64,000 bases of DNA from Paraburkholderia terricola. Lineage in GTDB: Bacteria > Pseudomonadota > Gammaproteobacteria > Burkholderiales > Burkholderiaceae. Made by a program: the position numbers and the translations under genes. The stretch covers positions 37,794-101,793 of the forward strand of contig NZ_FRAB01000022.1 of NCBI RefSeq assembly GCF_900142195.1. Direction: 5' to 3'. Position 1 is the first letter of the stretch. Each line of letters begins with the position of its first letter. Under the pieces are notes generated by a model that saw only the letters and a list, made by a program, of their open reading frames with translations, had not been told where the DNA came from and ran no database searches. Below, piece by piece: positions 27,770 through 36,785 of this stretch.

Positions 27770-29626
27770 TCAGGCGATGAACTTGCCTTCCAGGGCACGT
27801 TTTGCTTGCGCCAGCGCTGGCGGCAGACCATGTTGCAGCGTGTCAAAGAGTTCGGCATGCAGCGCGAGTTCGTCGCGCCAGGCTTTATCGTCCACGGAAA
27901 TCACCTGGCGGAACTGCTCGCGACTGAAATCAAGGCCGCTCCAGTCGATGTCCTCGTAATGCGGCGATACGCCGAACGCATGCTCCTCGCCTTGAGCCGT
28001 GCCTTCTATGCGGCCGACCATCCAGCTCAACACCCGCATGTTCTCGCCGAATCCGGGCCAGACGAACTTGCCGTCCTCGCCCTTGCGGAACCAGTTGACG
28101 CAAAAGATTTTCGGCAGCTTCGCGTTCAACTGCTCCAGACGCTCGCCGGTTTTCAGCCAGTGGCCGAAGTAGTCGCTCATGTTGTAGCCGCAGAACGGCA
28201 GCATCGCGAACGGGTCGCGGCGCACCACGCCCTGCTGGCCCGCGGCGGCGGCGGTTGTCTCGGAGCCCATGGTCGCCGCCATGTAGACGCCCTCGACCCA
28301 GTTGCGCGCTTCGGTGACGAGCGGCACGGTGGTGGAACGGCGGCCGCCGAAAATGAACGCGTCGATCGCGACACCCGCCGGATTTTCCCACTCGGGATCG
28401 ATCGACGGACATTGCGCGGCCGGCGCCGTGAAGCGCGCGTTCGGATGCGCCGCCTTGCGCCCGCTCTCCTTCGCGCCGGCCGGCGTCCAGTCCTTGCCCT
28501 GCCAGTCGATCAGGTGCGCGGGCGGCTCGTCGGTCATGCCTTCCCACCACACATCGCCGTCGTCGGTGAGCGCGACGTTCGTGAAGATCACGTTCTCCTT
28601 CAACGTCGCCATCGCATTGAAGTTGGTCTTTTCGCTTGTGCCCGGCGCCACGCCGAAGTAGCCGGCTTCCGGATTGATCGCGTACAGGCGGCCGTCCTTG
28701 CCCGGCTTGATCCATGCAATGTCGTCGCCGATCGTGGAGATTTTCCAGCCGTTCAGCCCTTGCGGCGGAATCAGCATCGCGAAGTTGGTCTTGCCGCAGG
28801 CCGAGGGAAACGCGGCCGCGACGTGATGCTTGCGCCCTTCCGGCGACGTCACACCAAGAATCAGCATATGTTCGGCGAGCCAGCCCTGGTCGCGGCCCAT
28901 GGTCGACGCGATGCGCAGCGCGAAGCACTTCTTGCCGAGCAGCGCATTGCCGCCATAGCCGGACCCATAGCTCCAGATTTCGCGCGATTCGGGGAAGTGA
29001 ACGATGTATTTCGTCGAATTGCACGGCCATGGCACATCTTTCGCACCTGCCGCGAGCGGCGCGCCGACCGAATGCACGCACGGCACGAAGTCGCCGTTTT
29101 CACCGAGAACCTCGTACACCTTGCGGCCCATGCGCGTCATGATGCGCATGTTCGTCACCACGTAGGGGCTATCGCTCAACTCCACACCGATATGCGCGAT
29201 CGGTGAGCCGAGCGGGCCCATCGAGAACGGCACCACGTACATCGTGCGGCCGCGCATGGCGCCGTCGAACAGACCGTCGAGCGTGGTTCGCATCTCGGCC
29301 GGTGCAACCCAGTTATTGGTGGGACCGGCGTCTTCCGGGCGCTGCGAGCAGATGAAGGTGCGGTCTTCGACGCGCGCCACGTCCGAGGGATCGGACCATG
29401 CCAGATAAGAGTTGGGGCGTTTGGCGGGATTGAGCTTCTTGAGGGTGCCTGCTTCGACCATTTGCGCGCAGAGGCGGTCGTATTCTTCCTGGGAGCCGTC
29501 ACACCAGACGATCCTGGCGGGCTTGGCAATGGCGGCAATGCGCTGAACCCAGTCGATCAGCTTTCGGTGTTTGACCCACGCGGGCGCCTCGACGGTGGGC
29601 TGTCCTTCGAATGAGGGATGATTCAT
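27770..29626 (-). CDS. pckG: Phosphoenolpyruvate carboxykinase (GTP)
   Basis: A 618-aa enzyme of gluconeogenesis that converts oxaloacetate and GTP to PEP, CO2 and GDP. The length and motifs fit the GTP-dependent class, not the shorter ATP-dependent class. The P-loop FPSACGKTNFAML (kinase-1) carries the hyper-reactive Cys, and the metal/GTP-binding region DDIAWI follows. Start at 29626 (MNHPSFEGQ). Upstream in-frame codons are unrelated. It is monocistronic with its own terminator. Confidence 0.97.
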   Translation of the reverse strand: MNHPSFEGQPTVEAPAWVKHRKLIDWVQRIAAIAKPARIVWCDGSQEEYDRLCAQMVEAGTLKKLNPAKRPNSYLAWSDPSDVARVEDRTFICSQRPEDAGPTNNWVAPAEMRTTLDGLFDGAMRGRTMYVVPFSMGPLGSPIAHIGVELSDSPYVVTNMRIMTRMGRKVYEVLGENGDFVPCVHSVGAPLAAGAKDVPWPCNSTKYIVHFPESREIWSYGSGYGGNALLGKKCFALRIASTMGRDQGWLAEHMLILGVTSPEGRKHHVAAAFPSACGKTNFAMLIPPQGLNGWKISTIGDDIAWIKPGKDGRLYAINPEAGYFGVAPGTSEKTNFNAMATLKENVIFTNVALTDDGDVWWEGMTDEPPAHLIDWQGKDWTPAGAKESGRKAAHPNARFTAPAAQCPSIDPEWENPAGVAIDAFIFGGRRSTTVPLVTEARNWVEGVYMAATMGSETTAAAAGQQGVVRRDPFAMLPFCGYNMSDYFGHWLKTGERLEQLNAKLPKIFCVNWFRKGEDGKFVWPGFGENMRVLSWMVGRIEGTAQGEEHAFGVSPHYEDIDWSGLDFSREQFRQVISVDDKAWRDELALHAELFDTLQHGLPPALAQAKRALEGKFIA

Positions 29627-29920
29627 CGACCTGTCTCCGTTATGAAAGCAAAAGAAAACGGTACAAGCCCAGTGACGCTGCATGCGAGAGGCGTCCAATT
29701 CATCGCGTCGACGTTTCCACCACTCGACGCGCAATTGTGCAGGTCATCATGGGCTACACAGCTTGTTGGGCGGAAGCGCCTACCGGCGGCCTTCTGCAAC
29801 CGTCTGTAAAGCGGCTTGCCTCAACACGCAACAAACTGTTAAAAACGATATCAATCGACCTTTGACGTGGCACTGCCGTTCTTGGCGACAGCTTCTACGT
29901 TAAGGCATCCAGCCAGACCA

Positions 29921-29942
29921 GCATGTGACCCAAGTCACATGC
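29921..29942. promoter_or_regulatory. CRP-like palindrome upstream of the 2-hydroxyacid dehydrogenase
   Basis: GCATGTGAC-CCAA-GTCACATGC has two perfect 9-bp arms and fits TGTGA-N6-TCACA exactly (29924-29939). It lies 60 bp before the dehydrogenase ATG at 30003, within the 376-bp gap to pckG. The match to the CRP/FNR-superfamily consensus is direct; which regulator binds it is inference. Confidence 0.6.
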
Positions 29943-30002
29943 TGGGACAGTCAGCATAACACTCCGTTCCGCACCGCTATGGTGCGTCGCAAGACACATA
30001 CC

Positions 30003-31016
30003 ATGAAGATTGCCATCCTCGACGATTACCAGGACGCCGTTCGCAAGCTCGACTGTTTTCAACTGCTGGCCGACCATGAGGTCAAGGTTTTCAACAACAC
30101 CGTGCGCGGTCTCGGCCAATTGGCGAGTCGTCTTTCCGAAGTCGACGCGCTTGTTCTGATTCGCGAACGGACCCGCATCAACTCGCAACTGCTCGATAAA
30201 CTGCCGCGTCTGCGCATGATCAGCCAAACCGGCAAGGTGTCCAGCCACATCGATCTGCCGGCATGCACGGAGCGCGGTATCGCCGTGCTGGAAGGCAGCG
30301 GTTCGCCATTCGCGCCGGCCGAGCTGACGTGGGCACTCATCATGGCGGCGCAACGGCGAATTCCGCAATACGTGGCAAACCTTAAGCAAGGAGCCTGGCA
30401 GCAATCCGGTTTGAAGACGTCCGCGTTGCCGCCGAACTTCGGCTTGGGCCAGGTGCTGCGCGGTCAGACGCTCGGAATCTGGGGCTACGGCAAGATCGGC
30501 CGGCTGGTTGCGGGCTACGGTAAGGCGTTCGGCATGAACGTGCTGATCTGGGGCCGCGAGCATTCGCGCGAAGCGGCGCGCGCCGACGGCTACGGCGTGG
30601 CCGAGAGCCGCGAGGCGCTATTCGAGCAGAGCGACGTGCTGTCGCTGCATCTGCGTCTGCATGACGACACGCGCGGCATCGTCAAGCAGGAAGACTTGAT
30701 GCGGATGAAGCCGACCGCGTTGCTCGTCAACACGAGCCGGGCCGAGCTGCTCGACGAAAATGCGCTGGTCAACGCGCTGTCGCACAACCGCCCGGGAATG
30801 GTCGCAATCGACGTCTACGAAAGCGAGCCGATTCTGCAGGGCTATAGCCTGCTGCGCATGGAAAACGTGATCTGCACGCCGCACATCGGCTATGTCGAAC
30901 GCGAAAGCTACGAGCAGTACTTCACCGCGGCGTTCAACAACATTCTGGCTTTCGACGCTGGCGATACGGCCAGTGTGGCGAATCCCGAAGCGTTGCAGGG
31001 TGGACGGCGGCGCTGA
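30003..31016 (+). CDS. D-isomer-specific 2-hydroxyacid dehydrogenase
   Basis: A 337-aa NAD(P)-dependent dehydrogenase of the D-2-hydroxyacid family. The Rossmann motif GIWGYGKIGRLVAGYG is at about 150-165. The catalytic Arg lies in NTSRAELLDE, the Glu in VYESEP, and the His in TPHIGYVERESYE. The substrate is undetermined; family members act on glycerate, lactate, glyoxylate and similar acids. ATG 30003 (MKIAILDDYQDAV) is the homology start. The CRP-like site upstream suggests carbon-status control. Confidence 0.92.
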   Translation: MKIAILDDYQDAVRKLDCFQLLADHEVKVFNNTVRGLGQLASRLSEVDALVLIRERTRINSQLLDKLPRLRMISQTGKVSSHIDLPACTERGIAVLEGSGSPFAPAELTWALIMAAQRRIPQYVANLKQGAWQQSGLKTSALPPNFGLGQVLRGQTLGIWGYGKIGRLVAGYGKAFGMNVLIWGREHSREAARADGYGVAESREALFEQSDVLSLHLRLHDDTRGIVKQEDLMRMKPTALLVNTSRAELLDENALVNALSHNRPGMVAIDVYESEPILQGYSLLRMENVICTPHIGYVERESYEQYFTAAFNNILAFDAGDTASVANPEALQGGRRR

Positions 31017-31115
31017 GCGTCGAGCGCTCGTCAAGGGGCGTTGTTCGCGAAGCGGTTCGTTTGGTTTGGCGCGGCGCGGTTCTCCCGCTCGCTGTGCTAA
31101 AACAACGCCGCCGGC

Positions 31116-31991
31116 TCAACGCACTTCGTGCGAGCCGGCTTCCAGAAGATCGGGCATGCGTTCGAGGAAAGCCTCGCCATCGACGCGCCCCAGGTTGTAC
31201 GCGTGCACCATCTGCGAGGGGCTCGTGTAATCCCAGCTCGAAATCGGCACCTTGCGCGATGGCTGCACATAGAGCCGTTGCTGCACGCCGTGCGGCACGA
31301 CGAACATCTGCGGCCGCGGATAAAGACGCGTGACCATCACCAGCACGTTGCCTGGCGCATCGGCATCGAGCGCGCCGACCGGCACGTTGTCCACCATTCC
31401 GCCGTCCAGCACCGGCCGGCCATTGCGCCGAAGAACGGGTGTAAACGGCGGCGTACTCGACGATTGCAGAATCAGATCCGCGAGATCCTCGACGGTCGCG
31501 CAATCCTGCGCGCGCACGAATTCCGGATGAAAACCGAGCGTCTGACCCAGCGTGGGATGCAGCGTCTTGCGTACGTATTTTTCGATGTTGTACGCGATGA
31601 GACCCGCGGCGACCGCGCTGCGCGCGCCGAGCCAACGCGGCAGATGCGACACGCCGATGCGGATTTCCGGGGCATCGGCGAGCGCCGAAAATTTGTCGCC
31701 GTAGATGTCGAGCAGCGCCTGCCGGTAGATGCGGTAATGCGGAAACACGGACTCGCCCCGCAGCAGATTGCCCCAATAGGCGTTGCGGGTGTTGTGGCGC
31801 AACGCGTTTTCGTAATAGCGCATGACCCAATCGGAATCGCGCGTGTAGAGCATGCACGCGGTGGCGGCGCCGGCGGAAATGCCGGCAATGACGCGTGGGC
31901 GGATGTGCAAGGCCGGTTGCGCCACGTCCCAGAAACCCGCCTGCCACCAGCAGCGATTGCCGCCGCCTGCGAATACGACCTGATCGAACAT
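31116..31991 (-). CDS. Patatin-like phospholipase
   Basis: A 291-aa protein with the patatin Ser-Asp dyad: the glycine-rich oxyanion loop FAGGGNRC (residues 7-14), nucleophile S39 in G37-I-S-A-G41, and the Asp in LDGGMVDNVP near residue 195. No signal peptide is evident, so it is probably cytosolic. Patatins hydrolyse acyl chains from phospholipids. Its start lies 36 bp after the stop of the thioesterase gene, consistent with a two-gene lipid-metabolism operon. Confidence 0.9.
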   Translation of the reverse strand: MFDQVVFAGGGNRCWWQAGFWDVAQPALHIRPRVIAGISAGAATACMLYTRDSDWVMRYYENALRHNTRNAYWGNLLRGESVFPHYRIYRQALLDIYGDKFSALADAPEIRIGVSHLPRWLGARSAVAAGLIAYNIEKYVRKTLHPTLGQTLGFHPEFVRAQDCATVEDLADLILQSSSTPPFTPVLRRNGRPVLDGGMVDNVPVGALDADAPGNVLVMVTRLYPRPQMFVVPHGVQQRLYVQPSRKVPISSWDYTSPSQMVHAYNLGRVDGEAFLERMPDLLEAGSHEVR

Positions 31992-32027
31992 CCTGGCTTT
32001 CCCTTTGATGCGGCTCGCGGCCGCGCT

Positions 32028-32432
32028 CTAGTCGAGCAGCGCGTAGGTGGTGGTGGCGTGGACGGCCATGTTGCCCGCTTCGTCGAACAATTCGACTTCG
32101 CCGAACACCAGATTGCGGCCCATGCGGAGCACGCGCGCGGTGATGAGCACGTCGCCGTTGCGGACCGCGCGCATGAAATTGATGTTGAGCGAGACGGTGC
32201 TCATCGGCTTGAAGCCGCCGAGCGCGGCGGAAATGGCGACGATCATCGCGGTATCGGCGGCGGCCATGAAGACCTGGCCGCAGATCACGCCGCCCGAATG
32301 GCGAAATCCACCAGAAAACGGCAGGCGCAGCGTCGCGCCGGCGTCGTCGACCTTGACCGGAGCCAGGGTGAGCGCGCGGACCCACGGCGCGAGGATGCGG
32401 TCGAGCAGATCGATAATCTCTTTGTCATCCAT
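32028..32432 (-). CDS. PaaI-type hotdog-fold thioesterase
   Basis: A 134-aa protein of the hotdog thioesterase superfamily (PaaI/YbgC-like): FRHSGGVICGQVFMAAADTAM contains the HGG-like turn and the acidic residue of the active-site helix, and the ALGGFKPMSTVSLNINFMRA strand is conserved. It would hydrolyse an acyl-CoA or aryl-CoA. ATG 32432 is chosen because a GGAGG ribosome-binding site lies 9 nt upstream; the frame extends 15 codons further. First gene of the unit with the patatin. Confidence 0.88.
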   Translation of the reverse strand: MDDKEIIDLLDRILAPWVRALTLAPVKVDDAGATLRLPFSGGFRHSGGVICGQVFMAAADTAMIVAISAALGGFKPMSTVSLNINFMRAVRNGDVLITARVLRMGRNLVFGEVELFDEAGNMAVHATTTYALLD

Positions 32433-32597
32433 TGCAGCCAGCCTCCGGTCGAAAGCGCGCGACGCTTCGCGCGGCACGTGTCCGCGACATGATACCGGGA
32501 CGCTGAACGCGGCGCGTTGTCGGTGGATGTTGGTCGGCCGAGGGGTTAGTCGAGTCGGTCAGGGCGAATATTTTTTTAAGAAATCTGCGAGGGGGAC

Positions 32598-32626
32598 TTG
32601 GCAAGCTCGCGAAATTTCTGCATAAT
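32598..32626 (+). promoter_or_regulatory. Promoter of tRNA-Lys
   Basis: TTGGCA (32598-32603), a 17-bp spacer and CATAAT (32621-32626) form a near-consensus sigma-70 promoter ending 13 bp before the mature tRNA 5' end. Confidence 0.8.
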
Positions 32627-32639
32627 TTCGCTTCTGTTG

Positions 32640-32715
32640 GGGGCGTTAGCTCAGTTGGTAGAGCAGCGGACTCTTAATCCGTAGGTCGAGTGTTCGAGTC
32701 ACTCACGCCCCACCA
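32640..32715 (+). tRNA. tRNA-Lys (anticodon CTT)
   Basis: A 76-nt cloverleaf: acceptor GGGGCGT/ACGCCCC, D-arm GCTCAGTTGGTAGAGC, anticodon loop CTCTTAA with anticodon CTT, T-arm GAGTGTTCGAGTCACTC, and encoded CCA at 32713-32715. It has its own promoter and terminator. Confidence 0.97.
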
Positions 32716-32725
32716 AAGATATCAA

Positions 32726-32758
32726 GCAAAAAGCCCGGTCCTCGTGACCGGGCTTTTT
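32726..32758 (+). terminator. Intrinsic terminator of tRNA-Lys
   Basis: AGCCCGGTC-CTCGT-GACCGGGCT (32732-32754) is followed by TTTT (32755-32758). AAAA also precedes the stem, so it can act in both directions, for example on the leftward glycosyltransferase transcript. Confidence 0.92.
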
Positions 32759-32889
32759 GCTTTCCGTATCCCCTGCCGAAAGAGTGCAGGTGTTTCCAGC
32801 CAAGCCAGACCAACAAGCTTATGGACCGAGACTCACCCGCCAGGCGCGTCTCCAGCAAAACCGGCAAACGCGGTCCATCTCCAGTTCGC

Positions 32890-34116
32890 CTACGCCGCCC
32901 CCACCGCCTCGAGAAACGACAGCAGCCTGCGATTACTCTCCTCGATACCGTAATGCGCCGCCTGCGTCCGGGCCCGAGCGCTCAATGCCTCGCGAGTCCG
33001 GCGGTCCGTCAACAGCCGCTCGATCGCATCCGCCATCGCACGGACATTGCCCACCGGCACGAGAGCGCCGGCTCTTCCACCATCGAGAATCTCGCGCGGC
33101 CCGGTCGGACAATCGGTCGCGACGATTGCCTTGCCGATTGCCAGGGCTTCCAGCAACACCATCGGCATCCCCTCGTATTTCGAGCTCAAAACCAGTAAGG
33201 ATGCGCCTGCCACGATGGGGTGCGGATTGTCTTGCTGGCCCACGAAATGCACCCGTTCGCGCACACCCAGTTCGCGCGCCAGGCTCTCCAGTTCCTCGCG
33301 ATGGGCGCCGTTCCCGACAATGACCAGATGCTCGGCAACGGTACCTCGCCGCGCCAGTTCGGCATACGCGCGCAATAGCGTTCGATGATCCTTCTGAACC
33401 TCATCGAGACGCGCGACGGAAACGATGTAGGGCGCGCCATCGGGCGTCACCTGAGTGTCGCTGTGGCGCGCCGAGGCGCGCTCGTGGATCGATTCAATAT
33501 CGATGGCGTTCGGCAAGACAATCACTCGCTCCAACTTGCCCTCGAAAATCCGCGTCGCCTCGTCGGCCATATGCTGGTTCAACGCGGCAACGCCGTGATA
33601 ACGCCGGTACTGGGTCAGCAGACGCTGGATCTTGCGATGCCGGCCGCCGAGACGCGCGTCGAAGCTGAAGTGATTGACGCCCAGCCACGCGACGTCGAAG
33701 CGGCCGGAAAGCCGACGCAAGGACATGTCGAAGTCGACGATAACGTCCACGCCATGCGCAAGCCGTGCCGCCCGCTTTGCCACATGCGGACGCACCGCCA
33801 ACGTATTGTGGACGTCGCGCGCGATGCGCCCCAGTTTGCCGAGACGCCGCCCGTATCGCTTCGACTGGAAATATCCGAGCCACGGACGATCCACGAGGAC
33901 TTCCACGTCCACATCGGGCGGGATCAGCGCGCGAAAGCGATTTTCGAATGCCGGCGACGTGTGCATCACCGATAGCGAGACTTTGAAGCGGGTTCGGTCG
34001 AGAATCCTCAGCCACTGGATCAGCGAAGATTCGATACCGCCGTCGTTGAAATCCGTGATGTGGAAGAGAACGCGGATACGTTGGTGGTTCTCAGATGGAG
34101 ATTCGATATTGGACAT
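32890..34116 (-). CDS. Glycosyltransferase family 4 (GT-B fold)
   Basis: A 408-aa GT4-type glycosyltransferase. The N-terminal acceptor domain begins IRVLFHITDFNDGGIESSL with the typical GGxE loop. The C-terminal donor domain holds IVSVARLDEVQKDH, FVGQQDNPHP and the EX7E element around SSKYEGMPMVLLEAL. It transfers a sugar from an activated donor to a glycan or lipid acceptor at the cytoplasmic face; acceptor unknown. No other polysaccharide genes surround it, apart from the co-directional PAP2 phosphatase 336 bp upstream. Start at 34116 (MSNIESPSENHQ). Confidence 0.9.
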   Translation of the reverse strand: MSNIESPSENHQRIRVLFHITDFNDGGIESSLIQWLRILDRTRFKVSLSVMHTSPAFENRFRALIPPDVDVEVLVDRPWLGYFQSKRYGRRLGKLGRIARDVHNTLAVRPHVAKRAARLAHGVDVIVDFDMSLRRLSGRFDVAWLGVNHFSFDARLGGRHRKIQRLLTQYRRYHGVAALNQHMADEATRIFEGKLERVIVLPNAIDIESIHERASARHSDTQVTPDGAPYIVSVARLDEVQKDHRTLLRAYAELARRGTVAEHLVIVGNGAHREELESLARELGVRERVHFVGQQDNPHPIVAGASLLVLSSKYEGMPMVLLEALAIGKAIVATDCPTGPREILDGGRAGALVPVGNVRAMADAIERLLTDRRTREALSARARTQAAHYGIEESNRRLLSFLEAVGAA

Positions 34117-34452
34117 GCACTCGTGTTTCTTGAAGTTCTCGCAACCGGGGCCGCTAATCATCGGTGTGTAGTTGTTATTGGAGAACCCGCCGTCTATTGG
34201 TCCATTCGGGGCTGCCGCATGGCGGGATATTGGACTTCCCGCCGACGCGTCCCAGCAGAAAACCATGGGTGAGATCGGTACTGATCTTACTTTATTATCG
34301 GCCCGGTCCCGGCATTCTTGAATGTGCCGCGGCGATTACCGGTGAGGTTACCAAACTCTTGATTATTGGGGCAACCGCCGGAGATGAACCCATCCGCATT
34401 TTCGTGTGCGCGGCGGTTTAGAAATCGTTATCCGCGGTCTCGCGCTCCATCA
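34117..34452. other. Intergenic region between PAP2 and glycosyltransferase genes
   Basis: 336 bp, visibly richer in A/T than its neighbours around 34275-34400. No supported coding frame. It probably contains the glycosyltransferase promoter, but no -35/-10 pair stands out. Confidence 0.4.
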
Positions 34453-35148
34453 TCACAACACCTTCAACCCCGCATGCACGAACAGCAGTAAATCATCAAA
34501 CTGAGTAATGAGTTCGAAGCTCAAAAGAAACGCGAACGTATATCCCGGCGCGGGAAACATCTGCATCCGCCGCAAAATCGGCGCGGCGAAACGCACCCTC
34601 ACGGCGTCCCGTGTCGCGAGATAAGTCGAAACCATGCCGAGCGCCATTCCGGCGAGTATGTCGGTCGGATAATGCAGTCCGAGATAAACCCGCGGCAGGC
34701 AGATGAAAACCGCCGTATAGAGCAGCGCAAGCGTGCCGACGCGCCGATTGATCAGAAAGATTCCGATTGCGATAGCCGTCCACAGCATCGCGTGATCGCT
34801 GGGAAATGAACTCCACGTGCGCACGATCGCGTCTTGCAGACCAACCGCCGGAAAGTTCAGATGCAGGTCCGGGTCATAAAGCGGCCGCTCGCGGAAAGGC
34901 AATGAGGCGGCGAGGAGCCGGCCCGCGGCGAGCGAGGCGAGGCCGCTCGCGACGGTCGCGATGATCATCTCGCGCTTCCACCCCGTGCGCTCGCTGCGGC
35001 CGAACCACATCCACCACAACACGGGGACGAGCACGAAGCCTTTGAAACTGGCCTGACCCGCAATCACCCTGATGATGTGATTGATCGTCGCCGACTGAAA
35101 AGCGTGTTGCGTGAGGAAAACCTGCACCGCCGTATCGAAACTGTTCAT
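34453..35148 (-). CDS. PAP2-family membrane phosphatase
   Basis: A 231-aa inner-membrane protein with about six helices and the three acid-phosphatase motifs in modified form: RERPLYDPD (motif 1), SSFPSDHAML (motif 2, PSDH in place of the usual PSGH) and LPRVYLGLHYPTDILAG (motif 3 with His and Asp). Homologues dephosphorylate undecaprenyl pyrophosphate or phosphatidic acid at the periplasmic face. The start at 35148 (MNSFDTAVQVF) is preferred over an upstream in-frame Met. Confidence 0.9.
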   Translation of the reverse strand: MNSFDTAVQVFLTQHAFQSATINHIIRVIAGQASFKGFVLVPVLWWMWFGRSERTGWKREMIIATVASGLASLAAGRLLAASLPFRERPLYDPDLHLNFPAVGLQDAIVRTWSSFPSDHAMLWTAIAIGIFLINRRVGTLALLYTAVFICLPRVYLGLHYPTDILAGMALGMVSTYLATRDAVRVRFAAPILRRMQMFPAPGYTFAFLLSFELITQFDDLLLFVHAGLKVL

Positions 35149-35359
35149 CTCAACGCATCCACTTCGAATGTCGATTTCTTCCCGCGAGGGCGGCCACATC
35201 TTCCGATGCGGATGCCGTCTGTCGGGGTTTGCATGCCCTTAAGAAGCAAAAAAGACGCGCCGTCAAAACCCGCACGGCACGCCGTTCTAATCGGGGAAGC
35301 GCGATCCCGTCAATGGAATCGCGCGGATCTCTCGTGAGCTCGAATAAGCCACGGATCGG

Positions 35360-35390
35360 AAATCGGCCGCGCAGGTTGATTGCGCGGCCG
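35360..35390 (-). terminator. Terminator-like hairpin after the small lipoprotein gene
   Basis: CGGCCGCGC (35364-35372) and GCGCGGCCG (35382-35390) form a 9-bp stem with a 9-nt loop just after the stop at 35403. Leftward, only a short ATTT follows, so efficiency is uncertain. Confidence 0.5.
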
Positions 35391-35402
35391 TCACCTGTTT
35401 CC

Positions 35403-35570
35403 TCAGCAGTTGCCCTTCTTCGCCTGTCCCGGCGGACAGAAGCCATTGCCCGGCCCGCCCTGATGGCCACCCTGCGGCACCACCACCACACCCGGCTGAT
35501 CCGGCACATACAGCGCACATCCCCCGAGCAAGCTCGCGCTTGCGATCCAGATACACATCATTCTTGTCAT
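35403..35570 (-). CDS. Small (55-aa) lipoprotein
   Basis: A short gene supported by three features: a GGAGAGAAAC ribosome-binding site directly before ATG 35570, an N-terminal hydrophobic segment ending in the lipobox LLGGC (Cys18), and a Gly/Pro/Val-rich mature part (YVPDQPGVVVVPQGG). Only about 38 residues would remain after lipidation. Two further cysteines occur near the C-terminus (GFCPPG and KGNC). It lies 51 bp downstream of the DUF4382 lipoprotein gene on the same strand, probably co-transcribed. Function unknown. Confidence 0.8.
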   Translation of the reverse strand: MTRMMCIWIASASLLGGCALYVPDQPGVVVVPQGGHQGGPGNGFCPPGQAKKGNC

Positions 35571-35621
35571 GTTTCTCTCCAGGGAGGGAGCACGCTCCCT
35601 CCCGACTGCACTCGTTGATTA

Positions 35622-36785
35622 TTAGAAGGCGAAGTTGACGTTCGCCTGATTCGTCGTCGTCACGTTGACCGCCGCGGATTGCGTCGCGCCAGTGATCGAG
35701 TCGGCTTCCGCTGTGTAAATCCCCGCCGACGCGGGCACCGCTGCCAGCGCGACCGGCAGGCTGCCCGAGTACGTTCCGGTAAGCGGCGCCGCAGCCGGCA
35801 GGTTCAGCGAATACGCGCCCGTATCCAGATTCGCGTTGGACGACGTGATCTCGTACGTCGCGGCACCGTCCGACTGCAGGGCCCTGACGATTGCCTGAGC
35901 GCTCACCGGCGTCACCGTGCCGCTAGCCGTACGCATGATCGAAGCAGGCAAGGTGATCGGCGCGCCCGACGTCGAAACAGCCGTCGACGAATTCACCACG
36001 ACCGGCACGGATCGTACGATCCCCGTCGCGAAGTTGTTCTCGACGATCACGACATCGTAGCTACCGTTCGTCGAACTCTGCACCAGCGGCGTCAAGATGA
36101 ACTGCCCGTTGGCATCCGCGACCGTGCCTTTGATGACATGGCCGTTCTGCTCGGCGTACACGGCCGCGCCTGCTTGCCCCGGCGCCACGTAGCCCGAGAT
36201 CGTTCCGCTCACCACCGTGGGCGTGGCGGTCACGACCGGCTTCAGGCTGTAGGAGCCGTTACCCTTCTGCACGACCGATTTACACGCATTGAAATCGAGC
36301 ACGAGGTCGACAAGCGTATTCGGCTGAACGGTGAACGGACGGATGATCTTGTAGCCGCTCTGAGCCGCGCTCGGCGTTGCCAGTGCCTGCTCGGCGCCAC
36401 CGGTGGGCACCACCGAATTGGCGAGCGTGTTGCCCTGGTTTTGCGCCAGGACGAGGCGGATTTGCTGGTATTGCCCAGCGGGTAGCGCGGTCTGTCCGAG
36501 ATCCGCCAGCACGCCGTTGGTGAGTGAAAGCAGATCGATTTTTTGCGGGCTTGCCAGCGTCACGTCGGACCAACCGGCGTCACTGTCACCCGCCTGCGCG
36601 TTCATATTGACCCGGACCTTCGAGACCGTCACGTAAACGTGATCGAACCCGCAGGACGGCGAGTCTGTCATGGCCACATGAAGCGTGCCGGCCGCACCGC
36701 CTGAACCTCCATCGCCTCCGCCGCATCCGGCCAGCATGACTGGGATAGCCAGCAAACCGATGCATGCCTTAAGTATCGTTTTCAT
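35622..36785 (-). CDS. DUF4382 domain lipoprotein
   Basis: A 387-aa predicted lipoprotein: signal peptide with lipobox MLAGC (Cys about residue 21), a Gly-rich spacer, then a DUF4382 domain (AMTDSPSCGFDHVYVTVSKV ... LVLDFNACKSVV, about 35-195). A carboxypeptidase-regulatory-like beta domain (about 205-275) and a Thr/Ala/Ser-rich C-terminal region follow. Such proteins are surface or periplasmic and of unknown role. ATG 36785 has a GGGGGAA ribosome-binding site 8 nt upstream; the 114-codon upstream open frame is not homologous. Confidence 0.88.
   Translation of the reverse strand: MKTILKACIGLLAIPVMLAGCGGGDGGSGGAAGTLHVAMTDSPSCGFDHVYVTVSKVRVNMNAQAGDSDAGWSDVTLASPQKIDLLSLTNGVLADLGQTALPAGQYQQIRLVLAQNQGNTLANSVVPTGGAEQALATPSAAQSGYKIIRPFTVQPNTLVDLVLDFNACKSVVQKGNGSYSLKPVVTATPTVVSGTISGYVAPGQAGAAVYAEQNGHVIKGTVADANGQFILTPLVQSSTNGSYDVVIVENNFATGIVRSVPVVVNSSTAVSTSGAPITLPASIMRTASGTVTPVSAQAIVRALQSDGAATYEITSSNANLDTGAYSLNLPAAAPLTGTYSGSLPVALAAVPASAGIYTAEADSITGATQSAAVNVTTTNQANVNFAF

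Noticed and set aside
31128..32492. 454-codon plus-strand frame
   Set aside because: Antisense shadow of the patatin and thioesterase genes, which carry intact active-site motifs.
35287..35556. 89-codon frame over the small lipoprotein
   Set aside because: It overlaps the 55-aa lipoprotein in another frame, lacks a ribosome-binding site, and has no signal sequence.
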